Part shown: piece by piece, positions 7,413 through 14,731 of the stretch
Layout: each line of letters opens with the position of its first letter
Position numbering within the stretch: position 1 is the first letter of the stretch
NCBI GenBank assembly: GCA_023391535.1
Contig: JAEWAU010000083.1
Coordinates: 1-27,959 of the forward strand
Source: Bacillota bacterium
Lineage (GTDB): Bacteria > Bacillota > Clostridia > Oscillospirales > Ethanoligenentaceae
DNA length: 27,959 nt
Direction of reading: 5' to 3'
Program-made: the position numbers and the translations under genes
Notes under the pieces: model-generated
What the model was told of the DNA's origin: nothing
The model's database searches: none
What the model saw: only the letters and a program-made list of their open reading frames with translations

Positions 7413-8855
7413 ATGAATATCAAGAACAGTCTCGCGGAGATCGGAGTAAAACAGGCGGTGGAGTTTATTACGAAAAACCCCGAAAAGAACCTCCCTAAAC
7501 TGATGAGCTGGGTCGACCTGTTTTCCAACGGCAAATTTGAATCGCCGCGCCGTGTGGTGCGCCACGCGCTGGAAAACCCGCAGGACCCTTATCATGATTA
7601 TATTTATCACATCGCCCACGATATCGATAAGGGAACGCTGAAAGCGATTTTCACCAACTTTTTCGTCAACTCCGCCCTGATCGGATGGGACAAAGAGCAG
7701 CATTATCGTGATACATACCATTGCAATGTGCCGTGGACGATTCTGATGGACCCCACTTCGGCATGCAATCTCCACTGCACCGGCTGTTGGGCGGCCGAAT
7801 ACGGCAACAAGCTGAATCTCACCTTGGAGGAGCTCGACGATATCATCCGGCAAGGCAAGGAGCTCGGCGTGTATTTTTATATTTACGCCGGCGGCGAGCC
7901 GCTGGTGCGGAAAAAAGATCTTATCACCCTGTGCGAGAAGCACCCGGATTGCGAGTTCCTCAGCTTTACAAACGGGACGCTGATCGACGAAGCGTTCGCG
8001 GATGAGATGCTCCGCGTCAAAAACTTTGTTCCGGCCATCTCCATCGAAGGCTTCGAAGAAGCGACGGACGCCCGGCGCGGCGAGGGCGTTTACCAGAAAG
8101 CCGTCCGCGCCATGGAGATTCTTCGGGAAAAACGGCTGCCGTTCGGAATTTCCTGCTGCTATACCCGGGCCAATTTCGAATCGGTTTCGTCGGAGGAATT
8201 CTACGACAAAATGATCAGTCTGGGCTCGCTGTTTGTCTGGTTCTTCCACTACATGCCGGTTGGAAACGACGCTTCCGTGGACCTGCTGCCCACCGCGGAG
8301 CAGCGCAAGGAAATGATCCGCCGCATGCGCGACTACCGCTCCCGCAAGCCGATGTTCGCAATGGATTTCCAAAACGACGGGGAATATGTGGAGGGCTGTA
8401 TCGCGGGCGGGCGCCGCTATCTCCATATCAGTGCGAACGGCGATATCGAGCCGTGCGTGTTCATCCATTACAGTGATTCCAATATCCGCCGGAAAACGAT
8501 TCTGGAGGCGCTTACTTCTCCGCTGTTCATGGCCTATCACGACGGCCAGCCCTTCAACGACAACATGCTCCGCCCCTGCCCCATGCTGGAGAATCCTTCG
8601 ATGCTGCGTGAAATGGTCGAAAAATCCGGGGCCAAATCGACGGATCTTCAGTCGCCCGAAACGGCGGAGCATCTGTGCGCCAAATGCGACCAGTATGCCG
8701 CGTGCTGGGCTCCGGAGGCCGATGCGTTGTGGGAAGGAAGCCCGAACCAGGCCTATTATCAGGAAAAAATGCGCCGGATGGCCAAAGAGGATGAGGAGCG
8801 GCTGGCCCGGCTCCCCAAAATTCCCGAACGCGAAATGGCCGCCAAGCGTTCGTAA
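7413..8855 (+). CDS. Radical SAM protein with C-terminal SPASM-like cysteine clusters
   Basis: This protein of 480 aa starts at the ATG at 7413, 8 nt after AAAAGGAG; an in-frame ATG at 7392 has no ribosome binding site. After an N-terminal helical region (about 1-105) comes CNLHCTGCW with Cys118, Cys122 and Cys125, the CxxxCxxC ligands of the [4Fe-4S] cluster that cleaves S-adenosylmethionine. The core continues with YIYAGGEPLVRKKD (the glycine-rich SAM-binding GGEP motif) and FTNGTLID. The C-terminal part has Cys329 and a later Cys in ISANGDIEPC, then CAKCDQYAACW, which resembles a SPASM/twitch auxiliary-cluster domain. Such domains occur in peptide- and protein-modifying enzymes and in anaerobic sulfatase maturases. 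No precursor peptide gene is visible nearby, so the substrate is unknown. Confidence 0.9.
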   Translation: MNIKNSLAEIGVKQAVEFITKNPEKNLPKLMSWVDLFSNGKFESPRRVVRHALENPQDPYHDYIYHIAHDIDKGTLKAIFTNFFVNSALIGWDKEQHYRDTYHCNVPWTILMDPTSACNLHCTGCWAAEYGNKLNLTLEELDDIIRQGKELGVYFYIYAGGEPLVRKKDLITLCEKHPDCEFLSFTNGTLIDEAFADEMLRVKNFVPAISIEGFEEATDARRGEGVYQKAVRAMEILREKRLPFGISCCYTRANFESVSSEEFYDKMISLGSLFVWFFHYMPVGNDASVDLLPTAEQRKEMIRRMRDYRSRKPMFAMDFQNDGEYVEGCIAGGRRYLHISANGDIEPCVFIHYSDSNIRRKTILEALTSPLFMAYHDGQPFNDNMLRPCPMLENPSMLREMVEKSGAKSTDLQSPETAEHLCAKCDQYAACWAPEADALWEGSPNQAYYQEKMRRMAKEDEERLARLPKIPEREMAAKRS

Positions 8856-8922
8856 GCAGCGCTTGCACGCGCGAAACGGCCGTTTCGCCGCCGGGCGCAG
8901 TTCGGACCTCTATTAAGATTTT

Positions 8923-8954
8923 AAGGGGCGCATCTTTGGGTGCGCCCCTTTTGG
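8923..8954 (+). terminator. Terminator of the DUF308-radical SAM unit
   Basis: AAGGGGCGCA (8923-8932) and TGCGCCCCTT (8941-8950) form a perfect 10-bp stem with an 8-nt loop. The stem runs into TTTT on the plus strand, 67 bp after the radical SAM stop codon. Confidence 0.9.
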
Positions 8955-9005
8955 CGTTTGGGTACGAAAAAAGCCGCGATGGATCTTCGCCCGCCGTGGC
9001 TAAAA

Positions 9006-9040
9006 GCATTGTAGCCCCGGGTTCAAACCCGGCCGAATGC
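9006..9040. other. Hairpin resembling a tRNA T-arm
   Basis: CCGGG-TTCAAA-CCCGG (9017-9032) is enclosed by GCATT (9006-9010) and AATGC (9036-9040). The loop looks like TTCAAA of a tRNA T-loop, but it has six rather than seven bases, and no D-arm, anticodon arm or acceptor stem can be fitted around it. It may be a tRNA relic or simply a hairpin in the 431-bp gap between two plus-strand genes. The remainder of that gap holds the terminator upstream and a promoter downstream. Confidence 0.4.
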
Positions 9041-9135
9041 ACGGGGAAAAATGCTCCGGTTCCTGCAGCTTCGCGTGAAAGGGGAAAAAACGGCTGCAAA
9101 ATCCGGCCGAAAGCGCCGCATAACGCCGCATGCTC

Positions 9136-9164
9136 TGGACAAGTCTTGTTTTGTGGTATATACT
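9136..9164 (+). promoter_or_regulatory. Promoter of the parvulin-like lipoprotein gene
   Basis: TGGACA (9136-9141), a 17-bp spacer and TATACT (9159-9164) match the sigma-A consensus well. The resulting leader is about 115 nt and includes the small hairpin GCGGA-TT-TCCGC. Confidence 0.75.
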
Positions 9165-9286
9165 TTTTACCATCTGATTGTCGGGATTGTTTCGTGCGGC
9201 TGCGCAATCTTCGCCCCGAGGAAACCGCGGACCGGGCGGATTTCCGCAACGATATCACCTCGACTTTGTTAAGGAGGACATTGAAT

Positions 9287-10375
9287 TTGAAGCCTTCCCG
9301 TGTGTTAGCCATGGTCTGCGCACTGGCGGTGAGCTTTTCCGTCACCGGCTGCGCCGATACTTCCTGGGCGGTGAAAAACGGAGATATCACCGTTCCGGCG
9401 GGTATCTACCTATACTACCTGCTCCAGAACGCCTACCAGGTGGAATCTTCTTCCGCATCCTCGTCGTCGTCTTCGTCCGCCGCTTCGGGCTCTCTGCTCG
9501 GTTCGGCGTCATCGTCTTCTTCCTCCAGCGCGGCCAGCGACCCGTGGGCGAAGAAGATCCAGGGGGTTTCCGCTTCCGTGTGGGCGATGAACGAAGCGCT
9601 CGAAAGCACAAAAGAGCTTCTGGTTGTGGAACAGCAGTGCGCGCAGCGCAAAATCGCCCTCACGAGTTCCGAGAAAAGCTCGCTTGTAACTCAGGCGGAC
9701 AGCGTTTATTCGCAGTATACCACCCTGTTCAGCAAGAACAATATCGCGCAGACTTCTTTGGAGCGCCTGTACGAGGATATGACGCTCAAGGGCAAGCTGT
9801 TTGATTCCTATTACGGCGCAAACGGCGACAAGGCGGTTGCGGCAGGCGATATTGCGGATTACTACACCAAAAATTTTGTTCAGGTCAAGCAGATCTTCGT
9901 AGCCAAAATCGACACGAGCACCTACCAGACGCTTTCCGCGGACAAGCTCGCGGCGGCTAAGAAAAAGGCGCAGGAGGCCTATGCGGCCGTTCAGGCCGCT
10001 CCCGCGAATTTCGACTCTTTGCGCACCAAGTATAACGAGGATACCAACGGCGCCAAGGAATATCCGGACGGCTACATCTTCAGCAAAAAGACGGCGGCCA
10101 CCTCGAACTACGACCAGAAGTTTGTGGATCTCGCGTTTTCACTCAAGGATGGGCAGATCGGCATGGCGGAATCGGATATGGGGTATTTCATCGAAGATAA
10201 GTCGACGACCAGCGCCACGGCCAGTTCCTATTCGAGCGAAAAGGAAACCGTGCTTGAGGAAATGAAAAGCGACGATTTTACCGCGCTGCTGAAAAATGCG
10301 GCGGCGGCCCTCAAGATCAGCGTCAACAACGCGATGCGCAACAAATACACGCCGCAGAAGATGACGGTTTCGTAA
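9287..10375 (+). CDS. PrsA/SurA-like peptidyl-prolyl isomerase lipoprotein with a serine-rich insert
   Basis: This protein of 362 aa starts at the TTG at 9287, 9 nt after AAGGAGG; another in-frame TTG at 9281 would be only 3 nt from it. Residues 1-21 are a lipoprotein signal peptide and Cys22 in SVTGC is the lipidation site, so the protein is anchored on the outer face of the membrane. Residues about 54-84 are almost entirely Ser and Ala. From about residue 203 it follows the parvulin pattern: FVQVKQIFV, a long helix, FDSLRTKYNEDTNGAKEYPDGYIF, then FVDLAFSLKDGQIGMAESDMGYFIE. PrsA-type proteins help secreted proteins fold. The catalytic residues of parvulins are not clearly conserved, so it may act as a chaperone only. 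The gene is monocistronic. Confidence 0.85.
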   Translation: MKPSRVLAMVCALAVSFSVTGCADTSWAVKNGDITVPAGIYLYYLLQNAYQVESSSASSSSSSSAASGSLLGSASSSSSSSAASDPWAKKIQGVSASVWAMNEALESTKELLVVEQQCAQRKIALTSSEKSSLVTQADSVYSQYTTLFSKNNIAQTSLERLYEDMTLKGKLFDSYYGANGDKAVAAGDIADYYTKNFVQVKQIFVAKIDTSTYQTLSADKLAAAKKKAQEAYAAVQAAPANFDSLRTKYNEDTNGAKEYPDGYIFSKKTAATSNYDQKFVDLAFSLKDGQIGMAESDMGYFIEDKSTTSATASSYSSEKETVLEEMKSDDFTALLKNAAAALKISVNNAMRNKYTPQKMTVS

Positions 10376-10401
10376 ACCGGCTTTTTCGGCGCGTAAACCG
10401 C

Positions 10402-10449
10402 AAAAAAGCGCTCCCGTCCGCGGCAGGCAGCCGCAGGCGGGAGCGCTTT
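10402..10449. terminator. Terminator between convergent genes
   Basis: AAAGCGCTCCCG (10405-10416) and CGGGAGCGCTTT (10438-10449) form a perfect 12-bp stem with an inner GCGGC/GCCGC extension. On the minus strand the stem runs into six T residues, which suits the ABC exporter operon. On the plus strand only TTT follows, so it is weaker for the lipoprotein gene. It is probably used from both sides. Confidence 0.85.
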
Positions 10450-10490
10450 CGCGCGCCCGAACGCCGATACGAATATCCGATTCAAAATCC

Positions 10491-10569
10491 GTGCGGACGC
10501 GCACGGTGCGGACGCGCACAGAAAATCCGCAGCAAAGAGCCTTCCTGTATGGGTTTTGATGCGGATTTT
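10491..10569. repeat. Direct and inverted repeats downstream of the ABC exporter genes
   Basis: GTGCGGACGCGCAC occurs twice with a 15-bp period (10491-10504 and 10506-10519); each copy is itself a GTGCG/CGCAC dyad. Next to them, AAAATCCGCA (10522-10531) pairs perfectly with TGCGGATTTT (10560-10569) around a 28-nt loop. They lie between the ABC operon end and the bidirectional terminator. A role in 3'-end stability is possible. Confidence 0.6.
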
Positions 10570-10595
10570 ATCTGTAATTTTATTAGAGATTCGAA

Positions 10596-12443
10596 TTATT
10601 CGACAGCCGGCCCGCCGAGGCCGAGGGCCTTGTTGCTCTCCTCCTCGCGGAACTGGCTCGTGTAAAGCTCGTAGTAGTGCCCGCGGCTGCGCATCAGCTC
10701 CGCGTGGCTGCCCGCCTCCAGAATAACGCCACCGCCGATGACGAGAATGCGGTCGGCGCTGCGCACGGTGGAGAGCCGGTGCGCGATGATGAAGCTTGTG
10801 CGGCCCGCAAGGGTGGTTTCCATGGCCTGTTTGATGTTCAGCTCGGCCTCGGTGTCGATGGAGGACGTGGCCTCGTCGAGAATGAACAGGGGAGGGGCGG
10901 CAAGAATGGCTCGCGCGAAGGAGATGAGCTGCTTTTCACCGGTGGAGAGACGGTTGCCGCCTTCGCCCACTTCGGTGTCGTAGCCATGCTCCAGCCTTCC
11001 GATGAACGCGTCGGCGTGAATGAGCCGCGCCACCGCCTCCACCTCCTCGTCGGTGGCGTCGAGGCGCCCGTACCGGATATTCTCGCGCACGGTGCCCGAG
11101 AACAGGTGCGGCGACTGGAGAACGTAGCCGAGGTTTGCGTGCAGCCAGCTCTGCGGACGTTCGCGGTAATCCACGCCGTCGATGAGGATGCGGCCCTCCG
11201 TCGGCTCGTAGAACCGGCACAGCAGGTTGACGATGGTGCTTTTTCCGCCGCCCGTTTCGCCCACCAGGGCGATGCGTTCACCCGGGCGCACGTGCAGGCA
11301 GAAATCGCTCAGCACGGGGCGCCCTTCGCGGTAGCGGAAGGAAACGTGGTCGAACACCACGTCGCCTTTGAGTTTCGGCCAGCTTTCGGGGCGCGCGTCG
11401 AACGTGCCGCCGAACTTCTGCAGCACACGCTCGCTTTCGGTGATTTCCGGTTCCGTTTCCAGCAGCGAGATGACGCGTTCAAGCGCCGCCTGCGAGGATT
11501 GGAGATCCGAAAAAATGCGGGTGAGGTTGTTGATAGGCTCGAAGTACATGGAACCGAGCCAGAGGAAAAAGCTGAATTCTCCCAGCGTGATGCCTCCGGC
11601 CAGCACCGTTACGCCGCCCTTCCACAGGAGCAGCGCGGTGCCCACCGAGCCGATGCACAGCACCAGCGGCATCAGCAGCGAGGAAATCAGGGCGGAACGC
11701 ACGCTCTGGCGGTACATATCGGTGGTGAGGGTTTGGAACGCGGCGACGTTTTTGCGCTCCAGCACCAGCGTTTTGGTGGTTTTCGCGCCGCCGATGCCCT
11801 CGTTGAAGGCTCCGGTGATGCGCGAATTCGCACGCCGCACGCGCCTTTGGGCCGCGAGAATGAATTTGCGGATGATAAGGCTCACCGCGGCCACCACCGG
11901 CAGCACGCCCACCAGCAGCAGACCGAGCCGCCAGTTGACGATCAGCATGGCCGCGCCGGCCAGCAGGGAATAGGCGATGCTCCAGAAGAAATCCACGAGC
12001 GACCAGGCGAGCGTGTCGCCCAGGCGCGAGGCGTCGCTCGTAAGGCGCGCCATGATGTAGCCAACCGACGTGCGGTCGTAATAGGAAAAGGAAAGCTCCT
12101 GCAGCTTCTGGAACCCAAGGCGGCGCAGGTCGCACGTGACGCCGATGTCCGCGCGCATGGCGTTTGCAATGAACACATAGGTGCAGCTGCCCTGCGCCAC
12201 GGCCGCCGCGAACACCAGCACGATCCACGGCGTGGAGCCGGCCATGGTGCCTTTCAGGATGTTCTGGTCGATCAAATGCGCCATGATGAACGGCGAAACG
12301 ATATCGCCTACGGCGCAGAGAATCATGAAGACGGCGACGAGCGCCAGGTTCCGGGCGCTGCCGCGCGCGTAGCGCAGCAGGCTGAACCACATGCGCCAAT
12401 CCACTTTTTTCTGGTTGAATTCTTCCTCATGAATGGAGGGCAA
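10596..12443 (-). CDS. Heterodimeric ABC exporter, subunit 2 (BmrD/LmrD-like)
   Basis: This half-transporter has 615 aa. An N-terminal six-helix exporter domain (about 25-320) is followed by a nucleotide-binding domain. Walker A is GETGGGKST (about 393-401), the signature is LSTGEKQ (about 497) instead of LSGGQ, and Walker B is LFILDEATSSID (about 515-526) with the catalytic Glu present; AHRLSTVRSADRI carries the switch His. A degenerate signature together with an intact Walker B is typical of the LmrD/BmrD partner of heterodimeric multidrug exporters. The TTG at 12443, after GAGGGG, is chosen because it gives MPSIHEEEF, as in related proteins; it overlaps the upstream gene by 17 bp. A TTG at 12503 is possible but overlaps by 77 bp. 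Translational coupling with subunit 1 is likely. Confidence 0.9.
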   Translation of the reverse strand: MPSIHEEEFNQKKVDWRMWFSLLRYARGSARNLALVAVFMILCAVGDIVSPFIMAHLIDQNILKGTMAGSTPWIVLVFAAAVAQGSCTYVFIANAMRADIGVTCDLRRLGFQKLQELSFSYYDRTSVGYIMARLTSDASRLGDTLAWSLVDFFWSIAYSLLAGAAMLIVNWRLGLLLVGVLPVVAAVSLIIRKFILAAQRRVRRANSRITGAFNEGIGGAKTTKTLVLERKNVAAFQTLTTDMYRQSVRSALISSLLMPLVLCIGSVGTALLLWKGGVTVLAGGITLGEFSFFLWLGSMYFEPINNLTRIFSDLQSSQAALERVISLLETEPEITESERVLQKFGGTFDARPESWPKLKGDVVFDHVSFRYREGRPVLSDFCLHVRPGERIALVGETGGGKSTIVNLLCRFYEPTEGRILIDGVDYRERPQSWLHANLGYVLQSPHLFSGTVRENIRYGRLDATDEEVEAVARLIHADAFIGRLEHGYDTEVGEGGNRLSTGEKQLISFARAILAAPPLFILDEATSSIDTEAELNIKQAMETTLAGRTSFIIAHRLSTVRSADRILVIGGGVILEAGSHAELMRSRGHYYELYTSQFREEESNKALGLGGPAVE

Positions 12444-14280
12444 GGGAATCCCCTCTCTTTCCTTTGAATTGAGCTCTGTCCCGGGCGCCGTGGTGCTCCG
12501 CAATATCCTGCGACTGAATCTCCCAGATGCGGCGGTACAGCCCCTTTTGGGCGATCAGCTCCTCGTGCGTGCCGCTCTGGGTGATGCGCCCGCCCTCCAG
12601 CACCAGGATGCGGTCGGCTTCCGCCAGCGAAGAGACCCGGTGCGAGATCAGGAAGGTGGTGACGCCGCGGCATTTTTCGCGCAGCGCCAGGCGGATGGCG
12701 CGGTCGGTTTCGGTATCGAGGGCGCTGAGGGAATCGTCGAAAATGAGAATGTCGTTGTCGCGCAGCAGGGTGCGCGCGATGGCGATCCGCTGCTTCTGGC
12801 CGCCCGAAAGCGTTACGCCGCGTTCGCCCACCATCGTTTCGTATTGGCCGTCGAAGCCGAGAATCACGTCATGGACGGCGGCGATGCGGGCCGCCTCGGC
12901 CACCTCGTCGGGATCCGGGTCGTCCTGCGTAATGCCGATGTTCTCAAAAACGGTGCGGGAATAGAGGAACGGCTCCTGCAAAACGATGCCCACGCGCGAG
13001 CGCAGGTAGCGCTTGTCGATGTGCCGCAGCTCCGCGCCGCCGATGGTGACCGAGCCGCTCTCGTAATCGTACAGGCGTTGCAGCAGCTGCACCAGCGTGG
13101 ATTTTCCGCTCCCCGTGGCGCCCAGAATGGCGACGGTTTCGCCCGCGCGCACGGTGAAGGAGACGTCGTGCAAAACGGGCTTTCCGCCGAACCCGAACCG
13201 GACGTGCGAAAATTCGATGTCGCCTTTCAGCGAGGGCTTGGTGCAATCGGGCGCCTGCGCTTCGGAGGGCTCGTCGAGCACCTCGCCGATGCGCCCCATG
13301 GCGATGAGCATTTTGGAAGCGTCGGCCAGTACGCGCCCGATCTGCCGGATAGGCCACACCAGCATGCCGATGTAGGAGTTGAACACCAGAAACATGCCGT
13401 AGGAGATCGTCCCCTGAATGGTGGCAAACATGGCGCCGAACAGGGTGACGGCTTGCTGGAGCATGGCGGTGATGTCGGAAATGCTCCAGAACTGCGCGCT
13501 GAGCACGCCGAGGCGGATAAAGCGCTCGCGCAGCGTTTCGAGCCGGCTGTCGAACTTATCGAGCTCGAAGCGTTCGCGGCCGAACGCGCGCACCACGCGC
13601 ACGCCGGTGAGGTTTTCCTGCAGCACGGTGGATACGGCGCCGTCCGCCTCATCCGTGATGAGGAACTGGCGTTCGATCTTCCGGCTGAAAAACAGCGAGT
13701 AAACCACCGCGATGGGCATGAGCATCAGCGAGAGCAGCGTGAGCGGCAGGTTGACGCTGCCGAGCACCGCCACGGCGAAAACCAGGATAAAGAAGCAGCG
13801 CGTAAGCTCCACGAGCTGCCCCGAAAGAAACGAGCGCACGGTTTCCACATCGGTGGTGCAGCGCTGAACGAGGTCACCCGTTTCGGCGCCCACGTGGTAA
13901 CTGTAGGGCAGGCTTTCCAGGTGCCGGTACAGCGCGTCCTTGATACTGCGCACCGTGCCCTCCGAAACGACGGAGGTGTTCACACCCTGGAAGAACGTCA
14001 CGATTCCGCGCGCGACGGTGACGAGCAGCAGTGCGAGGCCGCAGATCCACAGATGCGCGGCCAGGTACCCCGCGCCGCCCGCTTGCGCCATCAGGGTGAG
14101 CACCGGCCCGGGGATGTCCTTGGTCTGCCTGCGGAGTATGCCGTCGATGGTCCAGCCGATGATGAGCGGCGGCGTGTAGTTGAAAATGACGTTGCACATG
14201 ACGAGAAATTGGTTCAGGAAAAACCGTGCGCGGTAACCTTCCATGAATCTCCAAAGCCGTTTGATGCGGGTTTCGTTCAT
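12427..14280 (-). CDS. Heterodimeric ABC exporter, subunit 1 (BmrC/LmrC-like)
   Basis: This half-transporter has 617 aa: six membrane helices (about 15-310) and a nucleotide-binding domain with Walker A GATGSGKST (about 384), canonical signature LSGGQKQRIAIARTLL (about 490) and Walker B DILIFDDSLSALD (about 510). The catalytic Glu after the Walker B Asp is replaced by Asp. Combined with the partner's changed signature, this gives one degenerate and one active ATP site, the hallmark of LmrCD/BmrCD-type multidrug exporters. The ATG at 14280 is chosen because AGAAGGA ends 8 nt before it; the ATG at 14286 is too close. Upstream lies a 43-codon leader ORF with an attenuator-like hairpin pair, and no separate promoter was found between that hairpin and this gene. 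Drugs or lipids are the likely substrates. Confidence 0.92.
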   Translation of the reverse strand: MNETRIKRLWRFMEGYRARFFLNQFLVMCNVIFNYTPPLIIGWTIDGILRRQTKDIPGPVLTLMAQAGGAGYLAAHLWICGLALLLVTVARGIVTFFQGVNTSVVSEGTVRSIKDALYRHLESLPYSYHVGAETGDLVQRCTTDVETVRSFLSGQLVELTRCFFILVFAVAVLGSVNLPLTLLSLMLMPIAVVYSLFFSRKIERQFLITDEADGAVSTVLQENLTGVRVVRAFGRERFELDKFDSRLETLRERFIRLGVLSAQFWSISDITAMLQQAVTLFGAMFATIQGTISYGMFLVFNSYIGMLVWPIRQIGRVLADASKMLIAMGRIGEVLDEPSEAQAPDCTKPSLKGDIEFSHVRFGFGGKPVLHDVSFTVRAGETVAILGATGSGKSTLVQLLQRLYDYESGSVTIGGAELRHIDKRYLRSRVGIVLQEPFLYSRTVFENIGITQDDPDPDEVAEAARIAAVHDVILGFDGQYETMVGERGVTLSGGQKQRIAIARTLLRDNDILIFDDSLSALDTETDRAIRLALREKCRGVTTFLISHRVSSLAEADRILVLEGGRITQSGTHEELIAQKGLYRRIWEIQSQDIAEHHGARDRAQFKGKRGDSLALHS

Positions 14281-14465
14281 TCGCATGATCCTTCTTTCTG
14301 TGGTACCGTTCTCCGCTCCGAGGGCGCATACCTGCGCGCGTATCGCTGCTGCATGGGTTTGGGAGCTGGTTTTGTCCGGATCTTTATCCGCGTGCGTTTC
14401 GGGGAACGGTGTGAATACCGGGGGACTTCAGGGGTGCCGGAACTGCCGTGCCTTCAAAAACGAAC

Positions 14466-14497
14466 AAAAAGAAGCCGCGGGTTATCCCGCGGCTTCT
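14466..14497 (-). terminator. Attenuator terminator (arms 3 and 4) before the ABC exporter genes
   Basis: On the minus strand AGAAGCCGCGGG (14497-14486), loop ATAA and CCCGCGGCTTCT (14481-14470) form a perfect 12-bp stem that runs into TTTTT. It lies 63 nt after the stop codon of the 43-codon leader ORF and about 190 nt before the first ABC gene, inside the transcript. It must therefore be read through for the exporter to be made. Confidence 0.88.
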
Positions 14498-14524
14498 CTG
14501 AGCATGTTCAGCCCATATCCAAGC

Positions 14525-14549
14525 GCCGCGGGAACTGGATGCCCGCGGC
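14525..14549 (-). promoter_or_regulatory. Anti-antiterminator hairpin (arms 1 and 2) with alternative pairing to the terminator
   Basis: On the minus strand GCCGCGGG (14549-14542, arm 1) pairs with CCCGCGGC (14532-14525, arm 2) around a 9-nt loop. Arm 1 has the same sequence as the core of terminator arm 3 (14493-14486), and arm 2 the same as arm 4 (14481-14474). Arm 2 can therefore pair with arm 3, gaining an extra T-A pair for 9 bp in all, which prevents the terminator from forming. Arm 1 begins 11 nt past the leader stop codon, where a ribosome halted at the end of the leader would crowd it. Confidence 0.8.
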
Positions 14550-14559
14550 CTCACCGTTT

Positions 14560-14691
14560 CTACAAGGCACGGCCCGGAGCATAAAGGCATACGGTATCTT
14601 CTGCCAGATAGGCAGACGGGTAGCCTGCAACGCCACTAAACATCGCAGACGGATAAACGGCAATAGCATTGAATAGAACAGTACGTTTCAT
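14560..14691 (-). CDS. 43-aa leader peptide of the ABC exporter operon
   Basis: ATG at 14691 follows AAAGGAGG with 7 nt spacing, the strongest type of ribosome binding site in the window, and the frame ends with TAG at 14560-14562. The peptide begins MKRTVLFNAIAVYPSAMFSG, contains a second YPSA (VAGYPSAYLAED) and ends CLYAPGRAL. It has no run of a single amino acid, which argues against a simple amino-acid sensor. It has its own strong promoter and is followed by two mutually exclusive hairpins and then the ABC genes. Its likely role is that its translation, or a ribosome stalled on it, controls transcription of the exporter, as bmrB does for bmrCD in Bacillus subtilis. The sequence itself was not recognised. 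A hairpin within the ORF (14600-14616, TCTGCC/GGCAGA) could pause RNA polymerase. Confidence 0.75.
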   Translation of the reverse strand: MKRTVLFNAIAVYPSAMFSGVAGYPSAYLAEDTVCLYAPGRAL

Positions 14692-14731
14692 GTTCGGGCC
14701 TCCTTTCCGATCAAATCAAGATGCAATAGTG

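Noticed and set aside
9000..9045. A tRNA gene
   Set aside because: Only a T-arm-like hairpin with a six-base loop is present; acceptor, D and anticodon arms could not be fitted.
10677..12467. A 596-codon plus-strand frame opposite ABC subunit 2
   Set aside because: It is composition-driven, with no start site or domain, and it overlaps a clear ABC gene.
12444..12503. An earlier TTG start for ABC subunit 2 at 12503
   Set aside because: It would overlap the upstream gene by 77 bp and has only a weak AGGA. The TTG at 12443 has a better site and gives an N-terminus like related proteins. It cannot be fully excluded.
14560..14580. A known RAPP/RAPG-type ribosome arrest motif in the leader peptide
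   Set aside because: The peptide ends in APGRAL, which shares letters with that motif but does not contain it.
12433..14676. A 747-codon open frame on the plus strand opposite the ABC subunit 1 gene
   Set aside because: It mirrors the codon bias of a GC-rich gene, has no ribosome binding site and its translation has no recognisable domain, whereas the minus-strand frame is a complete ABC half-transporter.
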